A DNA stretch of 64,000 nt, taken from contig JAUPFP010000089.1 in the NCBI GenBank assembly GCA_036925085.1, forward strand, positions 62,001-126,000, in the 5' to 3' direction. Under the pieces are notes generated by a model, which made no database searches, had not been told where the DNA came from, and saw nothing but the letters and a program-made list of their open reading frames with translations. The DNA comes from Brachycybe producta (Eukaryota; Arthropoda; Diplopoda; Playtdesmida; Andrognathidae). A program made the translations under genes and the position numbers. Below are positions 34,270-45,301 of this stretch, in pieces; position 1 is the stretch's first letter, and every line of letters starts with the position of its first letter.

Positions 34270-35080
34270 ACTGCTCTAGCCTCAAAAACTACGGTACATG
34301 TCGACAGCAAAGACACTGCTCTAGAGTCTAGACACAAGTGTCACCTCTAAAAACTAACGTTCACATTCACATTCTAAAACACCTAGAGGCGACACCTATG
34401 CCTAGAGCAGTGTCTTTACCGTCTACACATACCGCAATTTTTTAGGCTGAAACAGCGTCGTACACCCGTGTCCAGCTCAATTGTCAACAAAAAGTGTGAT
34501 TTCAGCTAGATTCACGGTGTGAATCAGTCAATATCAACGAAGGTACGAGCCCCCTCCCACTCGCTATTTTTTTGGCCATGGTACTGCTTGTGTACTAATA
34601 AAAAAAGTCCACAACGAAATAGAGAAGTGTGGACAAAGTGTATTATTATTATAAACTAATGGGGTAACCCGTTACAAATGACGGGAGCCCAATTCTAGTA
34701 TTTGCTACTAAAATTATTTAACTATTTTATTCAAATACTTCATTTTATTTTTAGAGCAAATGTTCTTTTAGGTCAAATGATTTTAGGTGAAATGACCCTT
34801 TAGGTCAAATGGTTTTATGGCAAATGTCCCTTTAGGTCAAATAATTTTAGTGCAAATGTTTTTAGGTCAAATGTCCCTTTAGGTTATTGTGCGTCGTCGA
34901 CACTCAAAAAAATATCCAGACGATTGGAAAACTGGCTAGTGGTCTACGACACTAAATTGGGCCTGCCCACACTCGAGTTGCATCTAGACTGAGGACACTG
35001 CAGCCTGGTCTAGGGACGCCAGCCTAGGTGCCGTATACACACAGACATTGAAGTGTATACATTTACCCATCCCCGATTAT
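34270..35080 (+). mobile_element. TTAA-flanked element, family 2, copy 2 (fragmentary)
   Basis: Shares with 61,640-62,492 the blocks ACACTGCTCTAGA, GAATCAGTCAATAT, GGTACGAGCCCC, AATAGAGAAGTGT and, at the right, GTCGACACTC, GACGATTGGAAA and CACTGCAGCCTGGTCTAG. An inserted run of AGGTCAAATG-type 10-14-bp repeats (34,765-34,885) separates the two halves. The outer TTAA ends are lost. It is inverted relative to copy 1 at 30.8 kb. Confidence 0.55.
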
Positions 35081-36326
35081 AAGCCTGCACAACAAACACA
35101 ATACAGGCAGTACCAATAAAGAAAGCTGGCGGTGAAGATGGGGCTAATGTTAGAGCTGGCAACCAACTGCTCCGTTGTGTCCCAGTTCCTACCAGTGGAA
35201 TGTTTTTAAGTCAAGACGTTCGAAACCCGTAGGCCGCCTGTAAAAAAAGGATAATTAAAATATAAACTATTTTCTTTGATGGCTCACTTCGTTTATGGTC
35301 CCAAAAAAAACTGCACGCAGGACCAATGAATCTTGCACTGTTCACATTATAACTTCACGCATCATGTATTATTTCTGTTTGTGCCCTAATTTAAAACAAA
35401 AAAAGAGTAAAAAAAAACAATTCTCAAACACATGAATTTTTAATTGCAAGAAACTTTTTTCTCTTAACAGAAACAACCAAAGAAAAACAAGTAAATCTTT
35501 TATCACTTTTTTTTATCACCACAAGGCTTCGTGTGGTCACACAGCTGAAGATATACCAAGTCAAATAAACCAAATTCTATTTGTCCCTTTTTTTTGGCCA
35601 AAGTTTTTTTGATAATAAAGCATTTTAATTAAGATTTTACACACACTTAAAAATGTAATTCCAACGTCGTTGCAAAGTTTATCCCGAAAGAGAATACGAG
35701 AGAGATAGAGCTCTCGTATGTACCGAGCCGACATTTAGAAAGAGAGATACAGAAGTAGTGGTTTCATGTTTTTTAATTATTATTTTTCTGCAACAAACAC
35801 AAGTTTTTTTTAAGTTATAATCGTAAAATCACTGGAACTTTGATATTTTGTTTGGCAAATAAATCCACCCACGAAGAGCTGACAATATGTATGCAAAAAT
35901 AATGTTATCTTTAAATTAAACAAAGCAATCAATTTGTTGCAATCAGGGCATATAATATTTTTTGTATTTTCTTCTTCTTCCTCTTTATCATTCATTTTCA
36001 TCTGAAATATATATATTAGACACACCACCCTTTCAATTGAAATTCATTACCCACAAACTTAATTTCCTAAAAAAACATTATGAGAAACACAGACAGGGGG
36101 AGGGGAAAGATAAAAAAAAAGACTTGACCAGAGGCGTGCTGGCCATTGGGCAGCTCTGGAAAATGCCAGAAGGACCGGTATTCAATTGGGCCATTTTTTT
36201 TTCCAAAAAATATTTTCAATCAAGTATAAAATTAAAAAAAGAGTGTGGGTTATTTGTCTCCATACAACTGTGACACAATGACAACATGTAAAACAAGTGT
36301 TTTCAATCAGTTATGTATACAGTCAA
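35081..36326. other. Intergenic sequence, nothing recognised
   Basis: AT-rich, with a purine stretch of AGAGAGATA type near 35,690-35,755. Short frames on both strands lack domains. Confidence 0.25.
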
Positions 36327-36455
36327 TTGTGCCCAACATTAGAATTTCTTTTGTCCCACCCTTTTATGAGCATCATCAATATTTCTAATTGGTTTGTTAC
36401 CATGGCCTGATGTCATAAAAGGGTGAGACAAAAGAAATTCTAATGCTGGGCACAA
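36327..36455. mobile_element. Small palindromic MITE (CAATTAGAA type), copy 2, diverged
   Basis: The arms ATTGTGCCCAACATTAGAAT and its complement (36,327 and 36,436) enclose TTTTGTCCCACCCTTTTATG and its mirror. The core TTTCTAATTGGTTTGTTA matches the interior of the copy at 25,451. Confidence 0.65.
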
Positions 36456-36689
36456 TTTGGTCTGTGATTGATTGGCTGTTGCAGATTTGTTTAAAGATGA
36501 GGTAAGGAAATGTGGGCTGGTTTATCTTCAAAATGCCAGGGACAAATTATCTTTTCAGCACGCCTCTGGACTTGACAGAAAATTGCTGGTGTGGCTTGTT
36601 AAAAACTTCAAAAGACTTATGATAAACGGGAAAAAATACTGCAGACACAGACACACAACAATTTTTTTAAGAAATTACTGTGCATAAAA

Positions 36690-37865
36690 TATAATTAAAG
36701 TTTTTGACTAATTTTTTTATTACTAATAGTTGGTTTCTTCTAGTCACTTTTAATGTTTCTTAAAAAAAAGATTTTTTTTAAGAATTACTAAAAAAAACAT
36801 TCTTATTTAAAACAGTTTTATTAATTTTATAACTATATAAAGAAATGGCTGACATTTCAATTGCATTTGCAATTATCTTCAGAGACTTAAATTTAAAATA
36901 ACAAAAATGGGTAAAATGTATTAATTTTAACAATTCTTACCAAAAAAGAAGACATACACAATTTTGCAGAAAAATATAATAAAAGCTAGGTAATAGCAAA
37001 AGCTATCTGCCCAGTTAAAGGTTACACACGTTGAAATAAATGATAAACATAGCATTATATCAGGGTTATTTTTTATACAACTGCAAGTCACGGTTGATGA
37101 CCAAATAATTTAAATTAAATTAGCATATATATAAAAAAACCCTGATATAATGCTATGTTATCATTTATATCAACGTGTAACTTTTAAACCTTATTACCTA
37201 GCTTTTATTATTATATTTTTCAGCAAGAATGCCTGTCTTTTTTTGGTATAAATTATGTTAAAAATTAATCCATTTTACCCATTTTTGTAACAAAAGTGAA
37301 TATATTTTTTTCAAAAAATTTAGGCTCTTAAGATAATTGCCGAATGTACGGAGCCCTGTAAAGGGCCAGAATCTCGACATTTCGACTTTAATCTCGAGAT
37401 GTCGACATTTAATTTCTTTTATTCGGTCATGTTAATTATGCCATGTCGTGCGCACCATACTCTAATAATTAAATTATTGCTACTACAAGAGAGCGCTTGC
37501 AATAATTTCATTGTTAGAGTATGGTGCGCACAACAGGGCATAATTAACATACGCGAATACGAGATTAAAAGTGGAAATGTCAAGATTAAAAGGCGAAATG
37601 TGGGGATTAAAGGCGAAATGTGGGGATTAAAGTCGATATGTCGAGACTCTGGAAAAAATGGAAATGTCGCGACTTAAAAAAAATCTCGCAAGTCCTTTAC
37701 AAGGCTCCGTACGAATGCAATCGAAACGTCAGCCATTTATTTCTTTATAGTTTTAAAATTAATAGTTTTCAATAAGATGGTTTTTAGTATTCTTAAAAAA
37801 ATTGTTTTTTAAGAAACATTAAAAATGACTAATTTAGAAGAACCAACTATTAATTAATTACTGTG
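36690..37865. mobile_element. Foldback element with a nested TA element
   Basis: Outer arms: AATAGTTGGTTTCTTCTAGT near 36,727 is mirrored by GAAGAACCAACTATT near 37,839, and AAATGGCTGACATTTC near 36,843 by CGTCAGCCATTTAT near 37,728. An inner foldback (36,905-37,290) has AAAATGGGTAAAATG and GCATTATATCAGGGTT mirrored on the other side. The TA element at 37,349-37,709 is inserted between the inner foldback and the right arm. No coding frame. Confidence 0.65.
37349..37709. mobile_element. TA MITE with CGGAGCCCTG ends, copy i
   Basis: Ends CGGAGCCCTGTAAAGG and CCTTTACAAGGCTCCG, flanked by TA (37,347-37,348 and 37,710-37,711). Subterminal repeats are of the type CTCGACATTTCGAC. The core is a hairpin of CATGTTAATTATGCCATG and CGCACCATACTCTAAT. 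The TA duplication places it with Tc1/mariner-type elements. Confidence 0.8.
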
Positions 37866-38271
37866 CATATCCAATTGTTCGCATAATATTTTTAAGTGGT
37901 GTGTGTATATAAATTCATAGTATAAAATTGCAATATGTAAGACTAGTATATTTCAGAATAAACAGACCTACCAAAAAAAAAAAAGAAAAAGCGTTAAAAA
38001 GTGAACCAGCTGCGTTTAAATATTTATATTATTTATTATATGTAAAAATCGAGGCATCTTTTGTTTTACACATATAGGACCCTTTTTCCACATTTTAAAT
38101 ACAGAATTACGGTAAGTGGACAAACTGCATATCGAGAGAGAGACAGAGAGATTAAAAATCATGCTAACCACAACTTGAATTGGTTTCCACAAACAGCTTT
38201 ATTATATAGTAAAAGTGTTTAAAAAATATTAAGTTTATAATGCTGTTTATTCTGAAATATATGGAGAACTG

Positions 38272-38736
38272 CAGAGGACTTTTGCAAATTTTTTTTAATC
38301 TCGACAGGTCGACTTTGATCTCGAAATGTCGACTTTGATCTCGAAATGTCGACTTTGATCTCGAAATGTCGACTTTATTCTCGAAATGTCGACTTTGATC
38401 TCGAAATGTCGACTTTATTCTCGACCTGTCGACTTTATTCTCGACCTGTCGACTTTATTCTCGACCTGTCGACTTTATTCTCGACATGTTGACTTTTAAT
38501 CTCTGTCTTATTCGGCCATGTTAATTATGCCATGTTGCACGCACCATACTCTTAATAAAATTATTGCAGCCCTCTTGTAGCAGCAAACAATTTAATTATT
38601 AGCCTATGACGCGCGCGACAACATGGCATAATTAACATGGCCGAATAAAAGAAATTAAAATTCGACATGTCGAGATTCTAGAAAAAGTCGAAATGTCGAG
38701 ATTTAAAAAATCTCGCATGTCCTTTACAGGGCTCCG
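38272..38736. mobile_element. TA MITE with TGGAGCC-type ends, copy ii
   Basis: The left end TGGAGAACTGCAGAGGAC and right end GTCCTTTACAGGGCTCCG are flanked by TA (38,270-38,271; 38,737-38,738). The core hairpin is the same as in copy i (38,513-38,645). It is distinguished by an expanded 21-bp tandem array in its left part. Confidence 0.8.
38296..38505. repeat. 21-bp tandem repeat with GTCGAC core
   Basis: About nine to ten units of TCTCGAAATGTCGACTTTG type, with A/C and G/T variants in blocks. Each unit contains GTCGAC except the last. It lies in the subterminal region of TA MITE copy ii; copies i and iii have related but shorter arrays. Confidence 0.9.
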
Positions 38737-38739
38737 TAG

Positions 38740-39533
38740 AAATACACTGTAAAACATGGTATATTTTTATGCTTTTTTTTTCCTTTTATTTTTTTATTGG
38801 TCAATCTAAAGCTTTTCTAGGCCTAAGGAATCCCACCCTCCTCCTTACACCACCACACACAAAAAAAGCAAAACAAATAAGAAAAAAATAATTAATCAAA
38901 TTAAACATGACGGGGTCCGTTCAATTTGTGGGCGCAACAAGCTTTTGCTCTTTAACTCTTGTGGGGTTGGGGTGGGGGAAGGTGTGTCTATTAGAGATGA
39001 CTGCAACTCGAACAAACTTCCAAGCTTTTCAAAAACCCTTATATTTAAGTTCTTTTTTTAACAAATTACATTATACAATTTTCCTGAAGATTTGACATAC
39101 ATCACTCACGCAAACACAAACATACACTCTCTTTATACGTGAACAACATCTCACTAATTTAAAGTAAAGAAAGGAATTACACTTTCATTACACAAGTCCC
39201 CCCACTCAAATTGAACCCCTTTAAATTAGGCTCGGAAAGACTTAGTTAATAATTTTCCTGCAAAAGCAGATTTTTTTGTTTAAATTCTTTTTATGTACAC
39301 TTGTTATTTCAATTAAACACACACAGACGCACGCATAAACATACAAATACCTTGGGTAAGTTCAGGTATATTCATTTTTCTTAAAAAAAAAAAAAATAAC
39401 AACTGAGCACACACATTTCTCAATGCATGTATATCTTTGTCGAACTACCTTGTCATAAATTTAAATTAAAAAAGAGGTAAATAAAGAAAGAAAAAAGAAA
39501 AAGACAAGACAGGATATTTTTTGCTCTAGTAGG
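38740..39533. other. Intergenic sequence, nothing recognised
   Basis: AT-rich with long A runs. The 62-codon frame at 38,907 has no identifiable domain. Confidence 0.25.
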
Positions 39534-40333
39534 TTAAGAGCCTCTACATCACAAACTTACTTTGTAGCGCTGTTTGCGCTAGAATCGTTTTCCTACAGAG
39601 CACAATAGACCCAATATGTTAACGGATTAATTTTTAAAATTCACACAGTCGCGGCTGCAATACGTTTTATTTTTTATATTTAAAGTTGTCCAATATTAAG
39701 TTTTCAAAGTGCAATGTGCACCTTAAATAGATGCTGATCGAGTGATAGAATGACAAAAAATTAGTAAGTGCGGTTCTATTTTTAAAAAAAACTTTCAAAA
39801 TGGCGAATTTCTAACTTATGCTAAACTCCATTGAGTACGTCCAAATAAGAAAAGAAAAAAACATCCATTAAAATGCTCGTAAAAATACGTCAAAATAATT
39901 TAAAAAAAACAAAAACAATTAAACCACAGTGAGGCAACACTGACGCACGTTTCTAGTTTTTAAAAAAATATTTTTACAGCATTTTAATGAATTTTTTTTC
40001 TTCTCTTCCTTACGAGGACGTACTCAATGGAGTTTAACATAAGAGTTAGAAATTCTCGATTTTGAAATATTTTTAAAAATATAACCTGCACTTACCAAGG
40101 TTTTTGTCATTCTATCACTCGATAAGCATCTATTTAAGGTGCACACATTGCACATTGAAAACTTAATATTGGACAACTTTAAATATGAAAAATAAAACAT
40201 ATTGCCACGACTGTGTGTATTTTAAAAATTAACATTTTTTCCGCTAACATATTGGGTCTATTGGTCTCAGTAGAAAAACGATGCTCTTCGCAGAGATTTT
40301 TCGAAGTCATTTTGCGATGTAGCAGCCTCTTAA
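39534..40333. mobile_element. TTAA MITE family, copy I, full length
   Basis: TTAA at 39,534-39,537 and 40,330-40,333, 800 bp. It has an extra short insertion at each end (GAGCCTCTACATC; GATGTAGCAGCCTC) relative to other copies. Both arms are complete. Confidence 0.92.
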
Positions 40334-41555
40334 GTAATAACCTGAGCCACTTCATAACAAATAATTGCAACAAATACTGAAAATAAAAAAAAACAAGAAC
40401 GTGGATATGGGTAAAAAATACAACCCATTTTAAACATCAGAAAAGAAAAACTTGAAATAATTGTGTTCCGAAACCCGTGATATGCAACAGCACCCACAAC
40501 AAAACAAGAAGAAAAAATATTGACAGAAATTGTTTTTCGAAGAAAAGCTGAGCACACGCGCACATTTAAATCTCTTAAAATATATATATGTATCAATCAT
40601 TTTTTTAAACTTTTCTTCTCATCCAAATATCATTAAATCAATCAGGCTAAAGATAAGATAGTGTCCACCCACTAACTCTATATAGGCAAATTTATAAAGT
40701 TTTTTTTTTTACAGTAATGATTTTTGTTAATTTTTAAAAATAAACCATTCTATACATATGAAAGGGGGAAAAAGGGTTCGTATATATACTAAAGAAATAT
40801 AACGGCACATCCCCTCAACCAGAACTGTGTGTGTTCCTTTTTCTTTTAACATTCTGGTTCTCTAGATTCCTCAAAAAATTCCAACACTTTGATTATTGCA
40901 TCAAAGTCTCCACTAAGTTCTAATCAAACACAATACAGGTTTTTTTTCCGGAAACTAAATATACTTCTCTTTTCCAAGGAACATTTTTTACGCATTTCGA
41001 TTTGACAATCTTACCCGTCAATCGTAAAATAAAAAGAAAAATTGTCTAACAGTTTTCGACAAACGACAAACAAAATTAAATTAAAATAATAACATAATTA
41101 TTAACTAATAACTTTATATAAAAATTGTTCAGATTTCTTTGTTCTAATTTGTTGTCTTTACAGATATATTTAAATTTACCAAAGACCTGGGGATTTGTTT
41201 TTTGCAAGAAGAATGATTGGTAGCTTCAGTTACAAAATATTGAAAAATTTTAAAAAAATTTCTCACCAGAAGATTTCACATTATTGTCACTGTACCCGCG
41301 CAATAAACTCGTCAACTGTTAACGATATAATTGCATCCAAAGCGCTTGTAATTGCTCGAAGGTTAATCATTTCTTATTAGATAAAAATTATAAGTTCGCC
41401 ATCCCAAGTTTCAATTACTAGAAAGGAAAAATGCCATAAGTTTATTTGAAATTACTTTTTGAAATAAACAAAATCGATAATTTTGTGAATAATTTATAAT
41501 ATTTACCAGAAATTTCCAAAAAAAAAAAAATAATTATTCGTGACACACAAGACAA
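40334..41555. other. Intergenic sequence, nothing recognised
   Basis: AT-rich, no repeat relative seen and no coding frame with a domain. Confidence 0.25.
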
Positions 41556-41663
41556 GGTTTTACAAAAGACGTTCTTTTTTAAGTTTTAAAAAAGTAACAT
41601 GTCAGATTGGTTGAATCTGACATGTTACTTTTTAAACTTAAAAATAACGTCTTTTGTAAAACC
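41556..41663. repeat. Long hairpin, arms about 50 bp
   Basis: GGTTTTACAAAAGACGTTCT at the left is mirrored by ACGTCTTTTGTAAAACC at the right, and AAAAGTAACATGTCAGAT by ATCTGACATGTTACTTTT. The loop is TGGTTGA. The pairing has only a few mismatches and indels. Confidence 0.9.
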
Positions 41664-41819
41664 TCGAAAGCATCCCTCAAAATGGTTTGTTGATATACCA
41701 GTGTCCCCTTGTTCAGCCACATTTATTTTCTTAAAATTTAATTATATAATTAAGAGTAAATGTTACAATATAGAATTTAGATAGATATAAAAGCAATGTT
41801 TTATGTTTAAAGGGTACAA

Positions 41820-42110
41820 TTACAGGTATCTCAAATGTTCAAAATGTCGTCCATTCTCATCACAACGCAGTGCTAAAAAAATCGGCGAGAAACTGATGAT
41901 CTTGCAAACACCAATTAACATATCACTAACCATATAATTATCGATGTATCTCTCCCCGTTTATACCAATTATGGCAAGAAATTGGAGAATTGTCGCACAA
42001 ATAACAAGGAATACCCCGTTAATTGATGTTTGCAGATCAGTTTCTCTCACCTATGTCAAGCAATGCGTTGACGAAAATGAAACGATATTTTGAACATTTC
42101 AGGATAAATG
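41820..42110. pseudogene. Mirror-image remnants of a mariner-like transposase C-terminus
   Basis: On the minus strand a frame ends RCDENGRHFEHLRYL then a stop at 41,820. On the plus strand 42,060-42,110 is the same sequence inverted and diverged (CVDENETIFEHF). Transposases of the IS630/Tc1/mariner group related to DUF4817 proteins typically end in (I/V)xxNGGHFEHL, so both look like 3' ends of such a gene facing outwards. The DDE domain is absent. Function is lost; the family call rests on the short C-terminal motif only. Confidence 0.45.
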
Positions 42111-42681
42111 CATCCTTTAAACATAAAACATGCAATGCTTTTATATCTAATCTTCATATTGCAACATTTACCCAAAAATTATAAAATTAAATTTACGAAA
42201 ACGAACATGGCAAGAACAACCAAAGTGTGTATTTTTTTTTTAGACAGGAAGTATAAAAATTGGCAACAATCAATATCCCCCCCGCTGGGAAATAATATAT
42301 GTCATCAATATGCCCTGGTGGTCAAGCTCAAAAGAAACTTCTGTGTCTCAGCTTGTCAGAAGCTAAACTTCAAGAAGAAATTGAAAGTAACTTGAGAAAC
42401 TAAGAACAACATGAAACAAGATTAAGGTGAATTGTGTTGGTATCATTAAAAATAAATTTTTAATGGTCTTTTGCAAATTTAAAAAAAAAAACACCATTCA
42501 TTTGAAGTAGGGAAAAAAAAAACTAAATATTTGGTAATTAAAAACTAAAAGTTTCATTTAAAAAGATGTCAACATAAAAACACTAGTCTATGGAGCCCCG
42601 CAAAGGACATACAAGATTTTTTTTAAACAAATCTCGCCATGTCGGCTTTCAATCTCGACATGCCGGCATTTAATCTCAACA

Positions 42682-42885
42682 CAGGCAATTAGAAATTGGG
42701 ACGAACAGAAGTTGGCTCAGCCCTTTTTATGACGAACGCAACTTCTAATTGGTTGGTTATGTAGTCTGACATCACATGCTCCGCCCTTTTCCACGTCAAA
42801 CCACACGACAAACCAATTAGAAGTTGCCGGTCGTCATAAAAAGGGCGGAGCCAACTTCTGTTCGTCCCGATTTCTAACTGCTTGT
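42682..42885. mobile_element. Small palindromic MITE (CAATTAGAA ends), copy 3, nested
   Basis: Foldback with CAATTAGAAATTGGGACGAA and its complement near 42,860. CTTTTTATGACGAACGCAAC is mirrored by its diverged complement. It is inserted in the left subterminal repeats of TA MITE copy iii, so it is younger than that element. Confidence 0.85.
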
Positions 42886-42999
42886 AATCTCGACATGCCG
42901 ACTATAAATCTCGACATGTCATTTTTTTCCAAAATGTCGACACGTCGACTTTTTTATTGTATGCAAAACTCAACATGTCGACTTTTAATCTACAAGGTA

Positions 43000-43736
43000 A
43001 GGCAAGATAACTTCCTTATTTCATAATGCAATAAAACAAAAAGTAGTAAAGATATATTTTAAATTTTTTTTTTATTATTAAAAAGTTAAACATTTTAAGT
43101 TGTGGTTTACATCGTTTTAAAAATCATATCGGGTAAGTGACGCCCCCATTGTCGATACACTGGTTGAACCGAATTCTGCTGTTTTTTATCACTCTCTCCA
43201 GCACATTGATGGGTATGTTGGCCGTTTCTTCCTGAATGTTTCTTTTCAGGTCGTCCAGAGTCTGTGGGCCGTTGGTATAGACACAGGATTTCAAATACCA
43301 ACACAAAAAGAAGTCCAAAGGGGTCAAATCGGGTGAACGCGCTGGCCACTCCAAATGAGGAGCCCTGGGAAGTGCTCTCGCAACACAGCCATCGATGCCT
43401 TTGAAGTATGGGCCGTTGCACCTGTTGCAACAGGACGGAGGAACGGCCCATACTTCATCCGGTGTCTATACCAACCGCCCACAGACTCTGGACGACCTGA
43501 AAAGAAACATTCAGGAAGAAACGGCCAACATACCCATCAATGTGATAAGAAACAGCAGAATTCAGTTCAACCAGTGTATCGACAATGGGGGGCGTCACTT
43601 ACCCAATATGATTTTTTAAAACGATGTAAACCACAACTTTAAATGTTTAACTTTTTAATAAAAAAAATTTAAAATATCTTTACTACTTTTTGTTTTATAG
43701 CATTATGAAATAAGGAAGTTATCTTGCCGCACCTTG
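43000..43736. pseudogene. Head-to-head inverted 3' halves of a Tc1/mariner-like transposase gene
   Basis: The minus-strand arm (about 43,354 down to 43,124) reads SPDLTPLDFFLCWYLK, then PQTLDDLKRNIQEETANIP, then RFNQCIDNGG. The plus-strand arm (about 43,425 to 43,619) reads LLQQDGGTAHTS, then the same PQTLDDLKRNIQEETANIP and QFNQCIDNGG. QQDGxxAH and SPDLxPLDFF are the second and third catalytic-region motifs of IS630/Tc1/mariner transposases. The first Asp region is missing, and each arm retains only part. Flanking non-coding DNA is also mirrored out to TTCCTTATTTCATAATGC (43,012) and its complement (43,704). The centre is the palindrome CCTGTTGCAACAGG at about 43,418-43,431. No functional transposase is possible. 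Confidence 0.8.
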
Positions 43737-44054
43737 TATTATTCGGCCATGTTAATTATGCCATGTTGTGCGCACCATATTCTAATTAAATTATTGCAAG
43801 CAAGCGCTCTCTTGTAGCAGCAATAACTTAATTATTAACGTTATTGCTGCTACAAGAGAGCCCTTGCTTGCAATAATTTAATTAGAATATGGTTCGCGAA
43901 AGATGGCATAATTAACATGGCCAAACAGAGATTAAAAGTCGACGCGTCCAGACTAAAGTCGACGCGTCCAAACAAAAGTCGACACGTCCAAACTAAAGTC
44001 GACGTGTCGAGTTAAAAATTTTTTTTTTGGAAAAGTCCTTTGCAGGGCTCCATA

Positions 44055-44824
44055 TACTAGTCCCTTTCAACTCCTACTTTTTATTACACTTTCAGTTTAC
44101 TCTTTATAAAACAGCCAATATAAGAACGCTCTTAACTAAAAAAGCGCTGCAAAGCGATCATATGTCGAGAAAAAAAAATACTTGTCATTTAACTGAATAG
44201 GAATATGCATTAGAAATGTTGCATATGACAGAAATAATTTTTTTTTACAAAATTTCTTCAACACATGTAACCCAAACTGTATCATTCTTCTACAAATAAA
44301 AAATATAATCAACACTAAGTAAAACTTATGAAAAGTTTCTTTTGATAACTTTAAGTTCTCATAAAAGTTCAAGTCCCTCCCAACACAACAAGATTCTCCA
44401 ATGCATTTGTCAACTTTTAAAAACAAACGGCTGAAGTTTTATTAAAATTTGGTTAAAAAAAATTAATTTCGACTAACCCACTCCACTCATCACAGCATTT
44501 TTGTAAACCAAGTGCATAAAAACCGCAAAGGGATCCCACTCTCTCTAGCTACAAATAAACTATAATTTCATCAATCTTTTTTCTAACAACCAACGAATCA
44601 CATATACAAAGAGAAAGTAAGACACACACGTCACTTCGAAACATTCTTGACGGGGCCCATCGTTCGTAAAAAAAATCACTGAAATTAAACTTATCGAAAG
44701 TAAAAATTACTGTGGTCTGCGCGCACCAAACGATACATTTAGAAAAATGAAACAAACCATCAAAAAAACGTTGTTGTAATTTAAAAAAGAAAAAAAAAAA
44801 AAACGATAACAAAAGTAAAAAAGA
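44055..44824. other. Intergenic sequence, nothing recognised
   Basis: AT-rich. Two minus-strand frames of about 100 codons show no known domain. Confidence 0.25.
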
Positions 44825-45029
44825 CAGGCAATTAGAAATCGGGACAAACAAAAGCTGGCTCCGCCCTTTTTATGACGAACGCAACTTCTAATTGGTTGGT
44901 TATGTAGTCTGACGTCCCATGCTTCGCCCTTTTTGACGTCGAATCACACAACAAACCAATTAGAAGTTGCCGGTCGTCATAAAAAAGAGCGGAGCCAACT
45001 TCTGTTTGTTCCGATTTCTAATTGCGTGT
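44825..45029. mobile_element. Small palindromic MITE (CAATTAGAA ends), copy 4
   Basis: CAATTAGAAATCGGGACAAA at the left and its near-complement at the right. The interior is very similar to copy 3 (GGTTATGTAGTCTGACGTCC), the closest pair of this family in the window. Confidence 0.88.
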
Positions 45030-45118
45030 AAAAAAAGTCACTGTTGAAAAAACTAACTGGGTTACGTAATTGCCTTGGTTTTCCATTGGGGTGAAACTAT
45101 GACCTTTTTTCAAAATTT

Positions 45119-45301
45119 CAACTGGTGAAAAATGGAAGAAAACACGTGGCCTCCGCCTATGATAGTGAATGGGCAGGAGGGCCACGTTTCTACTATTTTT
45201 TCATAAGTTAAACTGGTGAAAAATGGAAGAAAACACGTGGCCTCCGCCTATGATAATGAATGGGCGACGGGAGACCACGTTTCTACTATTTTTTTTCTTC
45301 T
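45119..45301. repeat. Tandem repeat, two units of about 91 bp
   Basis: Units at 45,119-45,209 and 45,210-45,301 share ACTGGTGAAAAATGGAAGAA, ACACGTGGCCTCCGCCTATG and CCACGTTTCTACTATTTTTT. GGCCACGT and ACGTGGCC are inverted within each unit. Confidence 0.9.

Larger units (their letters stand above)
42591..44052. mobile_element. TA MITE with TGGAGCCC ends, copy iii, composite (1,462 bp)
   Basis: Ends TGGAGCCCCGCAAAGGAC and GTCCTTTGCAGGGCTCCA, flanked by TA (42,589-42,590; 44,053-44,054). From left to right: CTCGACATGTCG-type subterminal repeats, a CAATTAGAA MITE (42,682-42,885), a transposase-derived foldback (43,000-43,736), the family hairpin CATGTTAATTATGCCATG (43,748-43,917), further repeats (GTCGACGCGTCCA) and the right end. 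It is the largest member of the family and the only one with coding remnants. Confidence 0.75.

Noticed and set aside
42108-42395. 95-codon plus-strand frame (ending KLNFKKKLKVT)
   Set aside because: No recognised domain or exon structure; adjacent to a decayed transposase foldback.
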